DNA of 64,000 bases from Salminus brasiliensis (Eukaryota > Chordata > Actinopteri > Characiformes > Bryconidae): the NCBI RefSeq assembly GCF_030463535.1, contig NC_132894.1, positions 33,799,125 to 33,863,124 of the forward strand, read 5' to 3'. Each line of letters starts with the position of its first letter. Within the stretch, counting starts at the first letter, position 1. Below the pieces are notes generated by a model. The model made no database searches. It was not told where the DNA came from and worked only from the letters and a program-made list of their open reading frames with translations. Below are positions 22,681 through 45,202 of the stretch, piece by piece. The position numbers and the translations under genes were made by a program.

Positions 22681-23295
22681 CTGATTTGAGCAATTATGGT
22701 ATGGCAGGTCAGTGTTTTGGGAGACTTTTTTTTCTCTGTTGGTCAATCACGCTGGAGTTAAATATTGGGCTGTGTCTCAGTTCGGGTGTTATTTTGGGCG
22801 CACACACGTGGTGAGATGATTGATATGCTCAGCCCTCTCCAGAACACGACCCTGGCTGCCATGCTATTGTTGTGTCCCCCGGCAACGCACCTGCACCTAT
22901 CAGATTTACATGCTCTGAAATCCTACCAGGAACAAAAGGTAGTAAATCACGAGTGAAGTGACTGCCCCCTCCAGTCCCAGTGAGGTGCCTCTGCTTCCCC
23001 CCCTCCCTCTGTTTTTCAGCCGTGCCTGTTACTGCCATGGTATATGTGCCACGCCATGGGACACTGCCGGCACACTCTTTGCTTCTATCTATAGCCATCT
23101 CTATTCTTGTAGCGCAAACAGTGGACAGCGCTCAGTCAAGTGCATTTGTCTCTTGCTTTGCAGCTTTGCAGCAACCCAGTTAGTGCTGTCACTGCAGGCA
23201 ACTCCGTAGCGATGAAGCACCAGGTGCCCTGAACCTCATCAAAGATCTGCCGTCTGCTGTGTTACGGATTCTCTTGTGCACGCTTGCAGGTTTCG

Positions 23296-24801
23296 ATGAA
23301 AATCCCTGACAGTGGCTTGATGGAGTCCAGCAGCTGTGCTGGCTCAGAAGAAGATGGAGCTGCGAAGGTCTTGGAGAACCCGGCAGTGAGAGTGAGGATA
23401 GAAGGGGACGTTTTCACTGCGGACAAAGTGCTCTTGGAAAGCAACTGCGAATACTTCCGGGCGCTGTTCCAGTCGGGAATGAAGGAATGCCAGCAGGAGG
23501 AGATACACCTCCAGGTAGTGAGCGCTCGTGGCTTTCTGGTTGCACTCCAGGTGATCCGTGGTGAGAGACCTATTCTGAGCGATGACGAAATCGTCAAAGC
23601 CATAGAGTGCGCCGCCTTCCTTCAGGTGCAACCTCTTGTCAGGCATCTCATGAACCTTGTCAACTCTGATAACTGCCTTCTCATGTATCACACAGCTGCT
23701 ACTTATGGTGTCCTGGAACTGTCTAGGAGCACAGCTTTGTTTATTCGGGACATGTACCAAGACTTGAAGGAGGAGGTCAGGTGTTTGCCCAAGGAACTGA
23801 TCGATTACGTAGAGTCCCTCGTTCCTAGTACGTACGTTATGGTCGGCACTCATTCTCCCAGCAACCAGCAGCTTCAGAACTTCATGAGGACCGTTTGTTA
23901 TCTCGATGAAGATGAGAAAGACTGGAAGGTCCTCACTCACCTACCGCTTGATGCCAGCACCACCATGGCTGGGGTTACAGTCCTCAACGGCAAGCTCTAC
24001 ATCGTTGGAGGACTTTACGACCTTAGCAATAGAGTGGTAGACTCCGGCTTCTGCTATGATGTGGCCTCAAGTACCTGGAGCACATTTCCCAGTCCACAAC
24101 AGCTCCGTTACAACTGCACCCTGCTAGGACATGAAGGTTCCCTCTACGCTCTTGGCGGAGAGTTTGAAAGAACCACCATTTCTTCTGTCGAAAAGTATGA
24201 CGTCTCCACGGACAGGTGGAGCTTTGCTGCGCATCTTCCGAGACCTGCTTCTTCGGTACCTTGCACCAAGAGCATGGGCAGGATCTTCATCTGCCTCTGG
24301 AAGCCTAAAGATGCCACAGAGATCTACGAATATCTACCCATCAAGAATGAGTGGGTTCTACTGACTACGCTCATCAGGCATCAAAGCTACGGACACTGCA
24401 TGGTGGCCCACAGGGACAATTTGTACGTGATGAGGAATGGCCCCTGCGATGACTTCTTGAGGTGCATGATGGACTGTTACAACCTGACCACAGGTCAGTG
24501 GACGGCCATGCCGGGACAGTATGAGAACAGCAAAGGGGCTTTGTTCACCGCCGTGGTGAGAGGCGACTCCGTTTTCACGGTGAACCGCAGAGCAACGGTG
24601 GAGTATTCCATCGAGGGCGACAAATGGAGGACGAAAAAAGAGATGACAGGATTTCCAAGAATTGGCTCCATGTGGACTTTCCTCCTGAGACTGCCAAAGA
24701 AAAGCAAAGAGCCTCTGGGAAAGCCAGAGTTGAGCAATGGCCAAAATTTCAAAGTCCTTTCTGACCTTCGTCCAAGCTCTTCTGCAGAATGCAATGATTG
24801 A
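23296..24801 (+). CDS. kbtbd13: Kelch repeat and BTB domain protein 13
   Basis: 501 residues from a single coding exon, as in mammals (human 458). KBTBD13 is a substrate adaptor for Cullin-3 ubiquitin ligase in striated muscle; human mutations cause nemaline myopathy type 6. The BTB domain is at about 28-125 (VRVRIEGDVFTADKVLLES; ALFQSGMKE), a BACK-like region follows to about 190, then kelch blades to about 480 (KLYIVGGLYD, LYALGGEFERTTISSVEKYD, RWSFAAHLP, QSYGHCMVAHRDNLYV, GQWTAMPGQ, SKGALFTAVVRGD). I chose the ATG at 23296; an in-frame ATG at residue 9 is possible. The N-terminal tail is longer than in human. An acceptor-like GCTTGCAG ends at 23289, so an upstream non-coding exon may exist. 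Its neighbours rasl12 and ubap1l match the human locus. Confidence 0.97.
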   Translation: MKIPDSGLMESSSCAGSEEDGAAKVLENPAVRVRIEGDVFTADKVLLESNCEYFRALFQSGMKECQQEEIHLQVVSARGFLVALQVIRGERPILSDDEIVKAIECAAFLQVQPLVRHLMNLVNSDNCLLMYHTAATYGVLELSRSTALFIRDMYQDLKEEVRCLPKELIDYVESLVPSTYVMVGTHSPSNQQLQNFMRTVCYLDEDEKDWKVLTHLPLDASTTMAGVTVLNGKLYIVGGLYDLSNRVVDSGFCYDVASSTWSTFPSPQQLRYNCTLLGHEGSLYALGGEFERTTISSVEKYDVSTDRWSFAAHLPRPASSVPCTKSMGRIFICLWKPKDATEIYEYLPIKNEWVLLTTLIRHQSYGHCMVAHRDNLYVMRNGPCDDFLRCMMDCYNLTTGQWTAMPGQYENSKGALFTAVVRGDSVFTVNRRATVEYSIEGDKWRTKKEMTGFPRIGSMWTFLLRLPKKSKEPLGKPELSNGQNFKVLSDLRPSSSAECND

Positions 24802-25659
24802 CTCCATTAAACATCTACAAACACAGATTTTAAAGAAGTGATTGTTTATTGAAACAACACACTTGCTTCATTTTCCTCCATGACTCAGGTCAGGCAGAAT
24901 TCCTCATACTGGGGATGCTCAGATATGGGAATTGCTGGTTGATGCTGATAGCTGATATTTGTCATGTACATTTCCGGAGATGCAGATTGATTGGTTTTTG
25001 TAAAATGCAGAATTAGTCGGCTCATTTCTACAAGGTTACAAATGCAGTAAAATAGTTAAATATTAAATATACTATATTTTTCCTTCATGCAAAACCTTGT
25101 ATCTCCATTTGTGATGTTTTTCACTTTGACGGTGGACCAATAGAAATGCTCCAAAATGACTCAAATCATAAAATTCCAGTAAAAGCTAACAAGGTTTTAC
25201 CCTTCTTCATTTTGGAGATGCAATGATTTTTCATGACAGTGACTGTTTTCTAATTTTCTACGGTCATATCAGAATATTAGGACCACCAACCTATTAGTAG
25301 GAATAACCACCTTAGCTTAGCTCCGATGACACTAACGAGACATTGCGACATGGACTGTATTAGTGGACAGAAGATGTCCATTATTGAGGTGCATTGATTG
25401 CTCCCCTCTGGCATCAGTGGCCAATGGGGCACCATTGTTGGGCCATTGTTATGCGACTCGGTACACCTTCACTACGCCGGCTCTAGAACATCCCACAAAG
25501 TTAGAGAAGTTTCCGAGATGCTACCACCCTTCCTTTGCCCGGTACCCTATTATCATGCCCTTTTGAAAATCAGTCAAATCGCTTCCTTTGCCTGCGATGA
25601 TCAATTCGCACTCTAGACAGTGGAACATGATTAGAATTATGGGTCAAAATTCATATCTG

Positions 25660-25800
25660 TTCCAGGTGGTTTTTTAAGTGGTTGCTATAATGCCTTAGGT
25701 GGTTGTTGTGGTTGCTAAGATAAGTTAAGATAAGTGTTAACTGAGTGCAACGGTATTGCAAAGCTGTTTCTTGGTGGTTGCCAAGGAAAACGCTGTTGAG
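25660..25800. repeat. inverted patch of the TAGCAACCAC repeat
   Basis: AGGTGGTTTTTTAAGTGGTT, GGTGGTTGTTGTGGTTGCTA and TTGGTGGTTGCCAAGG are the reverse complement of the array at 21720-22680. kbtbd13 thus lies between oppositely oriented blocks of the same repeat. Confidence 0.75.
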
Positions 25801-27132
25801 AACACATAAACAGTGCCTCGTTCAGACAACAATGTAGCAACGTTGTGTTTATCTGAAGATCAAGGACTTTATTGTTATCCATCAAACCAAGCTATATCTT
25901 TACAAGGCACTGTATCGGTCACTGTATCTAAACTGGTCAGGTTTACACTAACCTTCTTATCCAAACAAAGCATTTATAGAATTAGATTACCATGTAATCA
26001 TCGGTCTGTGCACTTCAAAAGCACAAGTGACATACCCCTCTAAAACCAGATTAAGGCAATTAGAATTGAGTGACAGAATAAAATGGTCATCCTAATCTAC
26101 GAGATGACCTCCTGCGCTGTGGACATGGATATTATTATTATTTATTTTAAGGAAAAGGTGCTGAGAGCTGATCATTTCTGTGTGACAGCTCATCCGTCCA
26201 CTTCAGGCCTCTTAAACAGTCATGCCAGAAGAATGGGGTCATGAAGGCCAAGGAAAGCAGAAGTTGACCAAGTTGTCCTCTCTCAAGGCCGTGATTTTCC
26301 TCAATTTTCTAATAGATGCTCATGGAAAGTTCTGAAGTGAGTTCAGTCATTACATCGTTAGCACTGAGACATAACTAATCAAGCCACCAATGAAAACACT
26401 CTTTCTTCTTACGGCTGTGCTTAGTCTATCAGTGGTGCCGCTTTTCTCTAATCTTTTAAACATTCGTAACCCCACAGCCCCATACGAGGGTCGTTAATAG
26501 CACAAACTTGACAAATGAGGAGAGCTGTTGAACAAGAGGTGGAGAATGAGGAGACACAGCAGAGATTGTTTAGATTTACTTTAATCTTACGTTATCAGCC
26601 AAGTATTCTTTGGCGAACAGTCCATTAGCTAATTGTTATCCTCCATCTTAAGAAGTAAGTGATTAGAGGGGTTATTTGCGGGCATTTCTTTGAGGATGAG
26701 GACAGTCACTTTAACCCTATCACATCTAACGCCATCTCACAGCCTTAAAAATAAAGGTTCCTAGTCTTTCACATTGCTGTTGCCATTCATAGTCTGCAAA
26801 TTCAGCTAAATCAGCCTTGTTTGATCAAATGTCTAGAATAAAACGGCTGCCATGCATGTAGAGAGACCGATTTAAGAAAAAGATTTACGAATTTCTCATA
26901 TTTTTCCAGGCTGAATATGTTCAATGTACTGAATGCGTCCTGCATAAACAAACCAGCCTGATCTGAAACAGTTTATATAATAAAAACATTGCTTAAATAC
27001 AGGAATCAAGCTCATTAAACATGTAAACAAAAATTTAAACATATGTCTAAGTTATGAAAGTTGATGTTAAATACAATTTTAATTTATAATAAATCCTGCT
27101 AGAATGAAGAATAGTGGTATATGGTATACAGT

Positions 27133-27374
27133 ATATCGTCACGGTCCAATAAAAAAAAAAAACATGTATCTCCAAAGTGACTTTACAGGAGAAGGCAAAA
27201 ATGCTCTATGGAAGTCAAAGTAAAATTGGAATTCATTACAAGTAATTTAGAGCGTTTCTATTGGTTCATTCATCCAGAGTTATTTACACAGCTACAGGGT
27301 TCAAACCATGGAGAAAACTGAAAACGGAGACACAAAAACAGAGATACACGTTTTTCATTGGACAGCAGTGATAT
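27133..27374. mobile_element. MITE family B, full-length copy
   Basis: The left end ATATCGTCACGGTCCAATAA is inverted at the right end as TTTTTCATTGGACAGCAGTG followed by ATAT; total 242 bp. The interior carries TTTACAGGAGAAGGCAAAAA and GAGCGTTTCTATTGGTTCAT. Confidence 0.8.
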
Positions 27375-27469
27375 GCTATATAGCTAAATGTCCTCAGTAT
27401 GTCTCTGCACAAGCTGCATTGAGAGCTTTGCTTTCCCATCAAGGCCACAATCCTCATTGTTTACTGTCA

Positions 27470-27625
27470 GGTCAAGGTCAGGGGTTTCCCAAAGCAGTCC
27501 AGTCGACCCCAAGCTCTGCATGTACCACCTGATCCAGCACGGGGCAACCTTGTTAGTTGCTGAGTTAATGAGCTGAATCAGGCGTGCTGGATGAGGAGCT
27601 GGGGTAGGGAACCTCGGCCGTAAGC
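27470..27625. repeat. dispersed repeat with CTGATTCAGCTCATTAA
   Basis: The minus strand reads CCAGCACGCCTGATTCAGCT then CTTTGGGAAACCCCTG, a sequence type I recognise as widely dispersed in teleost genomes. Its class is not clear from this copy. Confidence 0.45.
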
Positions 27626-27686
27626 CATTTTGATACAATTTCAACAGCAACACCCCAAAACATTGCGCATGGCTTGGCCGATTTGG

Positions 27687-38355
<10,669 letters not shown>

Positions 38356-39104
38356 TCTCACCGTCACTGATCTGGAAGCACACAATCAAAAGAGCGTTCA
38401 GAGTCAACCTGACCAGACCTGACGTATACTGACCGATGGGATGTTGCATGTACTTACTTACTTACAGTTTACTTCTGCCGATGATTGTGCTGACGTGATT
38501 GATTTTATGGCTGAGGAAATGAGGCAGGCGTTTAAATGCAAGAGGGCCCAGTCCATCACTTTTTTAGTCTACACAAGATGATGGAGATTTCCTAAAAACA
38601 TTGGAAAATGTCCAAAATGTCTAATATTCCCAAAATTAACACTTGACTCCTCATTTCCATCAATAAAACACATTACATCAGCACAGTTTCATCTTCCTGT
38701 TTGCTCATGCTTGGCATCGACTGCGTGGATTATATTAATATAGAAATAAAGAGCACACTGAAATGACGTCAGTTCAGTCAATTCATCAAGAAGGCTGTAA
38801 ACCCTCTTAACGTTCCATGCTTGGCATCTTGTGAGCAAGGCTTTCCCTGCCTTTTCTCAGAAAACTCCTACATGAATACGTGTCTTCCTTTAATTCGCTC
38901 GCTATATTGGTTTGTTCTATTACACAACGGTGGACGTGAGCACAGGATTAAGGATTACAGATTACAGAGTCGCCTGTAATCTTGGCCATCTGACCGTCTC
39001 GCAGACACCACATGCTGCACTGCGACTCACCCACTACCCTCTACACAGGCTTTGAGAGATCATAACAAAGACTTCTTGCTGGTCTGGGATCACTTTTGGA
39101 GATA

Positions 39105-39107
39105 GCC

Positions 39108-39138
<31 letters not shown>

Positions 39139-39142
39139 ACAC
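39105..39142. repeat. poly-C followed by (CA)n
   Basis: About 19 C residues run directly into a CA dinucleotide run. Confidence 0.9.
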
Positions 39143-39224
39143 CCTCATAAGAGGCCTGTACTAGGCTGTTCCCTGTACTGGGTCTTTAACCAATAAACTG
39201 GACCCATGTGTTGTTTGTCAGATG

Positions 39225-40268
39225 AACTGTTCTGATATTAAGGTTCTAGAGATCACTAGATGATTTGGCAGATAAAATGGCCTAAAATGATGAAATTCTC
39301 TGATAATAAGGTTCTACTTATCAATTTATTGTTTGTCTGATAAAATTGTCTGATTTGACCGATATATTGTTTGTCTGATAGAATAGTCAGATATTAAGGT
39401 TCCTCTGACCTGAGTAATGTAGATCAGTGTTGTGTTTGACTGATAAAACTGGGTCATTTTACAGTTCCATTGACCGATATATCGTTTGTCTGATAAAAGC
39501 ATCTGATATTAAGGTTCCCCTGACTGAAATATTGTTTCTTTAATCAAAATAGTTTGCAATTTTATGTATTAAAATACATATTATTATGTATTTTTGGTTC
39601 TTAGAAAGTTCAGTCTGTTTCCTGTTTTTAAGAAGTTTTCTGGAAGTGTGTAGAACATTTATTTGTTTGTTGTCATAATTTAATTCAAGCTTTTCACATT
39701 TGGTCATCATATTTTTAAAAAGTAATGCAAGTTATTATTTAATTGTTTATTATCAGTGTAAATTCAGATAATATTTAATTCTATATTTAAATAAATGCTC
39801 CAATTTTTAAGTGTGGAAAATGTGTAATGGCTCATTGTTAAATATTATTTATCAGTGTGATTATGTATCAATTTTATTTAATTTAGTTTTTTTATTGTTT
39901 TGTATTTTGTTGTATTTTTATTTTTGGATAACTTTCCATAATGTTAGGTTTTGTCCTAATTGGAAAAGTTGCATAAGAAACCCTTTTAAAAACATTGCTG
40001 AATGTTCCTATAATGTTCCCCGCGAGCTGGGATTACGGTTTCACAGTGATATTGTTTGTCTGATAGAATAGTCAGATATTATGGTTCCTCTGATCTAAAA
40101 AATGTATTTCGTATGTTGTGTTTGGCTGAGAAAACTGGATAACATTAAGGTTCCACCGACCGATATATGGTTTGATATATCTGATATGTCTGATTGAATA
40201 ATCAGAAATTAAGGTTCCACTGACCAATAAACGATATATCTGAAAAAACATGATATCAAGGTTCCATG
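39225..40268. repeat. split degenerate tandem repeat, about 56-66 bp unit
   Basis: Units contain GATATTAAGGTTC, a CTGACCGATATATTG-like block and TTTGTCTGATAAAA. GGTTC boxes occur near 39240, 39310, 39398 and 39515, then again near 40080, 40153, 40210 and 40260. Between about 39545 and 40045 lies 500 bp of unrelated AT-rich sequence. It lies in the 5' UTR intron region of ubap1l. Confidence 0.75.
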
Positions 40269-40269
40269 G

Positions 40270-42449
40270 ATTTATCCGAAAACCATCAATAACATCTCTT
40301 TAAATGCTCTTGAACACCAAGAGAACCTGCAGTAGAGACACATCCATTTCCTGACTAACAATAAGAACCTTTTGTTTATCTGAATTTGTAGCCCAGTATC
40401 ACAAGCCTTTACACATCATCCAGGTTCTCAATCTAAAGCATTAGCTTCCATCTGAAGAGACAGCCGGCCAAAGCCGCCTTGCTGGAGCAGCTGCACTCAC
40501 AGCCAGCAAGCATCATCAAAAAGCCTGCAGCAGAATGTTGGGAAATCTGCTCAGGCTGGACTTTCCGACGATGCCGCTACGAAAACTACCCGAAGCAGAT
40601 GGTTCTAGACTTTAAAAGCAAGCCTGGGTCTTAGCTGCCAGCTGCTCGGTAAGCCCTTAAGTTGTTTTCGTTCTTGTGAAGGACAGAACAATGGAAAGTT
40701 CAAGAAGTCAGATGGTGTTTGTCTTCAGCAGAAGCCTTCAGCCTACCTTTAAAGGAGGCTTTGGCAAATCGCTGCCATTCCTAGGCCTAAGAGAGTGACA
40801 CTCTGGCACAGGAACCTCAGTCTGGTCGATAATTCAGGATGATTGAACCTAACCAACTGAAATACATTCCATACGGCCATGACTGGATCATCTGCAGAGG
40901 TTTTTGGGCACAGATGCATCGGATATCTGATGTTCTACACCCTTCAGATGGTTCCTTGAATGGTTCTTTAGTAAAGGCAATGGTTTCAACATAGACTTTA
41001 ACTCACACATCATCTAAATGCATACATAGCTCATTAAAACCTCTTGTATATGGCACCCCAAAGGGTTCCACCATTGATATGAGTCACAGAACCTTTTTTT
41101 TTCACTGGTCATATTTATTTGGACACATATTTTAATATATTCAGGATGAAAGCGATTAAGAATTCAGGTGCAGAAAGTACAAATCCACCACAGGATTATG
41201 TTCCAACTGCCTGGGCATCGCCTTAAGCATTAAAAAAACCCTTTTTTATTAAACAAGATCTAGAAGTGATGGTGACAGAAACAGGAACAGGAAGCCAACA
41301 GTAAACATATCCTCCCTGGAAAATATTAGAACTGTGGCCTGAGGATGGAAAGCTGTTATTTTCCTCATATAAGATCTAATAAAAACACTCACCAAATTTA
41401 ATCCTGTTAAAATACACAAATTCTTATTTCAGCTATCATTTTAGAGGCTGGCCTTCTGACCTCTTACAGTCTACGACCAGTCTGAGGTCGTCGTAAGATT
41501 AAATAAATATATTAATAATTATTTAAGAATATCAACTGAATATTATATGCTGTTTACATTGTAAACCATGTATTTTACATAAAACTGATCTATTACAATC
41601 CTCAGAGGTGGGGCAAAAAAGCTTGAAAAGATTCAGTGGCACCATAGAGAGTGACCCCTGTGCTTTTTATACTAGGTGTGGGTGAGGATGAGGTCAAATC
41701 TTCAAATCTTTCAAATCCAGCTCAGTTAAGTTACTGTTTGTTGCTCATTAGTGTATTTTAATAAATTCATTGAGCCCCAATAATGAACCTTTGCAGTAAT
41801 GAAATTCTGAAAATTCATATGTCATATGTGTGAAACTGTTGAACGTGCTGAGGCCTGGCTGAGATGTTGTAGTGGACAATGTTAATGTTAAGGCAGCTGG
41901 CTGAGTTTGTTTGGATACGGGTGCATGTGTGTGTTTGGCTGCAGTATCTACGCTCTTCACCATTATGTTTATTTAGCTGTCTCTCGTTGGGGTGGGATGG
42001 GAAAGGGGGTTTTGTTGTTGTTGTTGTTGTTGTTTTTTTTTTGTTTTTTTTTATTAAAAGGTATTTTTTCAATAAAAATGTTGTTTAATATAAATAACAA
42101 ACTGTTTTCTTAAAAACGGAATAACAAACAGTAAAATTATTAAATACTTTTTGAAAAAATAACTATTTATCTTAAGTCAGAAGTTAAGATCGTTAAAAAA
42201 TTGAAGAAGAGTTTTTTTTTTTAAGACTCTTCTGTGAATTCGGCCTCTGCAGAAAACCTGTTAAACAGTATTGCCTCCAGACACGACATTAAAACTCTGT
42301 TTCTCCGTGAAAAATCCTCCCTGTGTTTATATGAACCTTTACAACCAATCAACTGAACCATCTTTGAAGAACACATTTCTCCCAGTTTACAAGCTCAGCT
42401 CCTAGCAGAGAAGCGAAACACCCACATGTGCCAAAAACAAACAGCCTAC
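40270..42449. other. ubap1l 5' intron, nothing recognised
   Basis: Apart from a (TTG)n plus T-rich run near 42010-42050, I see no gene, RNA or structured repeat here. It is presumed to be the large intron between the non-coding exon at 42450 and the first coding exon of ubap1l. Confidence 0.5.
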
Positions 42450-42614
42450 CTGCGCTTCTGGAGTGTGTGTGCGGTCCGAGGGCTGAGGCGTGTGTGATGT
42501 TGCCGCTGTGTCGGTCTTAAGACTAGAAGACACCTGCTTACACGGATAAGACACTCTCTGCTCCACTAATCCACTGACATAACACCTCGACATCAGCTGT
42601 TTACGTGACTCCAT
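42450..42614 (-). other. ubap1l: ubap1l candidate 5' UTR exon with an upstream ATG
   Basis: A minus-strand donor GCAG/GTAGGC follows 42450. The coding exon has a fitting acceptor (CTTCCAG, first exon base 38371), which leaves 16 bp of leader before the ATG. An upstream ATG at 42614 opens a frame that would run through the junction out of phase with UBAP1L, so it would be an overlapping uORF. The 5' limit and its use are inferred. A (CA)n run lies just upstream (42622-42655). Confidence 0.4.
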
Positions 42615-42622
42615 AACACCTT

Positions 42623-42659
<37 letters not shown>

Positions 42660-42689
42660 TATTTCAGGCCTTATTGTTCAATCATTACA

Positions 42690-43990
42690 CTTAAATCATT
42701 CTGCCAGTATGAATTATTCAGTATCCACTAGCTATTATACATTTGTCACTATCTAGTATAGACTATTCAGTTTCTACCATAACATTAATCTGTACTCACT
42801 ATGAATTATCCAGTACTCACCATACATTGGTCAGTATCCAGTATGGCTTATTCAGTAATTACTGTGACATATTTAGTATTCAATGTGAATTGTTTAGTAT
42901 CTAGTATGAAATAACCAGTATGTATTACACATTTGTCAGTATCCAGTATATATTATTCAGGATCTACTGTAACAATATTCAGTATTCACTATGAATTACT
43001 GAGTACCTTGTATGGATTATTCAGTATTTACTTTATATTTGTCAATATCCAGTATGAACTATTCAGTATCCAGTTATTTAATCACCAATATGGACTACTT
43101 AGTATTTTCCATGAATTTAGTCTACACAATGTATACAGTATGAATTCTTCAGTATTTACTATACGTGTTAGTATCCAGTATGGATTATTTAGTGTCTACC
43201 ATAACATTATATAGTATTCACTATGAATTATTCAGTATCTAGTATGGATTATTCGGTATTTTCTATATATTTGTTAGTATCCAGTATGAATTATTCAGTA
43301 TCCAGAATGAATTATTTAGCATTTACTACACATTTATTAACCTCCAGTGTGGACTATTGAGTATTTTCCATGAATTTAGTGTACACAATTTATGCAGTAT
43401 GAATTCTCCAGTATTTAGTATCCAGTATGAATTATTCAGTATCGTCCATGAATTTAGTATCCACAATGAATTGTTCAGTAACTACTATGGATTATTCAGT
43501 ATCTAGTGTGTATTATTCAGTATTTACGATACATTTGTGAGTATCCAGTCTGAATTATTTAGCATCCAGTTATTCAATCATTCAATCTTCAGTATGGACT
43601 ATTTAGTATTTTCCATTAATTTAGTATGCACACGGTATGCAGTGCAAATTCTTTAGTATTTACTATACATGTTAGTATCCAGTATAGATTAATCAGGACA
43701 CGCCATAACACTATTGAGTATTCACTATGAATTATTCAGTATCCAGAATGAATTATTCAGCATTTACTAAACATTTATCAACCTCCAGTATGTACTGTTG
43801 AGTATTTTCCATGAATTTAGTGTACACAATGTATGCAGTATATATTCTCAGTATTTAATATCCAGTATGAATTATTCAGTATCGTCCATGAATTTAGTAT
43901 CCACAATGAATTGTTCAGTAACTACGGCGGATTATTGAGTATTCACTATATATTTCTAGTATCGATCAGGTTCTTAGTATTTACTCGTAA
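42690..43990. repeat. higher-order tandem array, TCAGTATCCAGTATGAATTA units
   Basis: About 1.3 kb made of variants of CAGTATCCAGTATGAATTAT and CAGTATTTACTATACATTTG (sub-units about 20-48 bp). A composite block at 43301-43506 recurs at 43742-43942 with the same order of variants (for example CAGTATCGTCCATGAATTTA), a period of about 441 bp. It is AT-rich and non-coding, between ubap1l and pdcd7. Confidence 0.9.
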
Positions 43991-43999
43991 TTGTCCGGA

Positions 44000-45035
44000 C
44001 ACTATTGTGAAGGTAGTGTGTCAGTTGTGTAAAAGTGAGGAACTGAAGTGCGCACTAACACACAGGCCCTAAAGTGTTTAAAGGGTTAAAAAACACTTCA
44101 TTTAAACCATTTTACAGTTTAATTCCAGTTTAAGTCTGTCAGACACTTTTGTTTGGAACGTTTAGTGAAAATAATAACCTGTAAACACTCAAACTACATC
44201 CTAAAAACTACATCCTAGGGACCACGTGTAAACACGAAGCACAGCCGCCAGAGTCTCCATCATCAGTTCAGGGAAAAACACTGCGTAATCTCCGAGCCAA
44301 ACATGTTAGCACGGAGGCTGGCTGCTCGACACGTCCTGCGACTAAATCTGGAGAGCTTCAAGGACTGATTTAGACTCTGTATAGACTTCAGGGCACTCAG
44401 TTAGCAGTCATACATGCTAATGAGGGCACTGATTAGCATACGAAACTTGCTATTGACTAATGACCTAGTGATCGTCACCAATTAGCATGAAATCTTTTTT
44501 AAGTAAAACTAATCTTAAGCTAATATTAAGAGACTTTTTACTTTCATTAGTTGCTTTTTTATTATTAAAATTAAAGATGCTACCAGCCATTCTGATAAAG
44601 CTTCTTCACACTCTGAATCTCTTATGTAGCCAAAGATGGTTCCTCTACTGAATCTTCCAAAAAACCCTAATTAGCTCCTTTATTTAGATATTTTACTACT
44701 CCTGAGAGTCTGAGAGTTTAACCAGTGCAATAAATAATCAATACACTCAGAGTATTTGGTAGAACTTTATTTAAAGGCCCCCAGCATAAGGACTTCATAA
44801 TAGCTGCATAAGCTTATACCAATATTCACAAGACAACCTGTGAGGCTTTATACTGGACACAGATACTGAACCAGCCACCAGTACAAGTGATTTGGACGTC
44901 AGTGGGAAAATAATTCCCAACGCCTTATAATACCTGTACCACTTAAAGGCATCTCAAATCTATATTTAATGAGGTATTTATGATGGATTCATCTCCAGAA
45001 GAGCAGAATGTGTAGGTCACGCTGGACTACAGCGC
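44000..45035. other. intergenic, ubap1l to pdcd7
   Basis: No gene, known repeat or RNA gene recognised in this kilobase. The right end should hold the pdcd7 cleavage site. Confidence 0.5.
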
Positions 45036-45047
45036 AGGAGGCCTGGA

Positions 45048-45053
45048 TTTTAT
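45048..45053 (-). terminator. pdcd7: pdcd7 polyadenylation signal
   Basis: AATAAA on the minus strand (TTTATT as written), about 150 bp after the pdcd7 stop codon. Confidence 0.6.
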
Positions 45054-45202
45054 TCACTTTGCTGCATTTATTAATTCTCTCAAAAATTCTTATTCCATCA
45101 TCATCATCATCCTCATCGTTTTCAGGTTAGCAATGGCAGTCCGTAGCATTCAGTAGTGCAAATGAAGTGACTAGGCACTCAAAACTGGTTCAGTAGACAG
45201 GA

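Larger units (their letters stand above)
24802..27686. other. intergenic/3' region, kbtbd13 to ubap1l
   Basis: No gene seen. It holds the kbtbd13 3' UTR (first clear AATAAA near 26076), a family B fragment (25105-25240), a transposon-like repeat at 25262-25640 with a TTAGGACCACC terminus, a reversed patch of the TAGCAACCAC repeat (25660-25800), a full family B MITE (27133-27374) and a dispersed repeat at 27470-27625 with GCTGAATCAGGCGTGCTGGA. The stretch 26050-27100 shows nothing recognisable. Confidence 0.65.

Noticed and set aside
23284-23295. Four extra codons before the kbtbd13 ATG
   Set aside because: They would need a TTG start, and the preceding GCTTGCAG looks like an acceptor; the ATG at 23296 is preferred.
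42690-43990. Possible CRISPR-like array
   Set aside because: Repeats vary in sequence and spacing, there are no unique equal-length spacers, and the genome is vertebrate.
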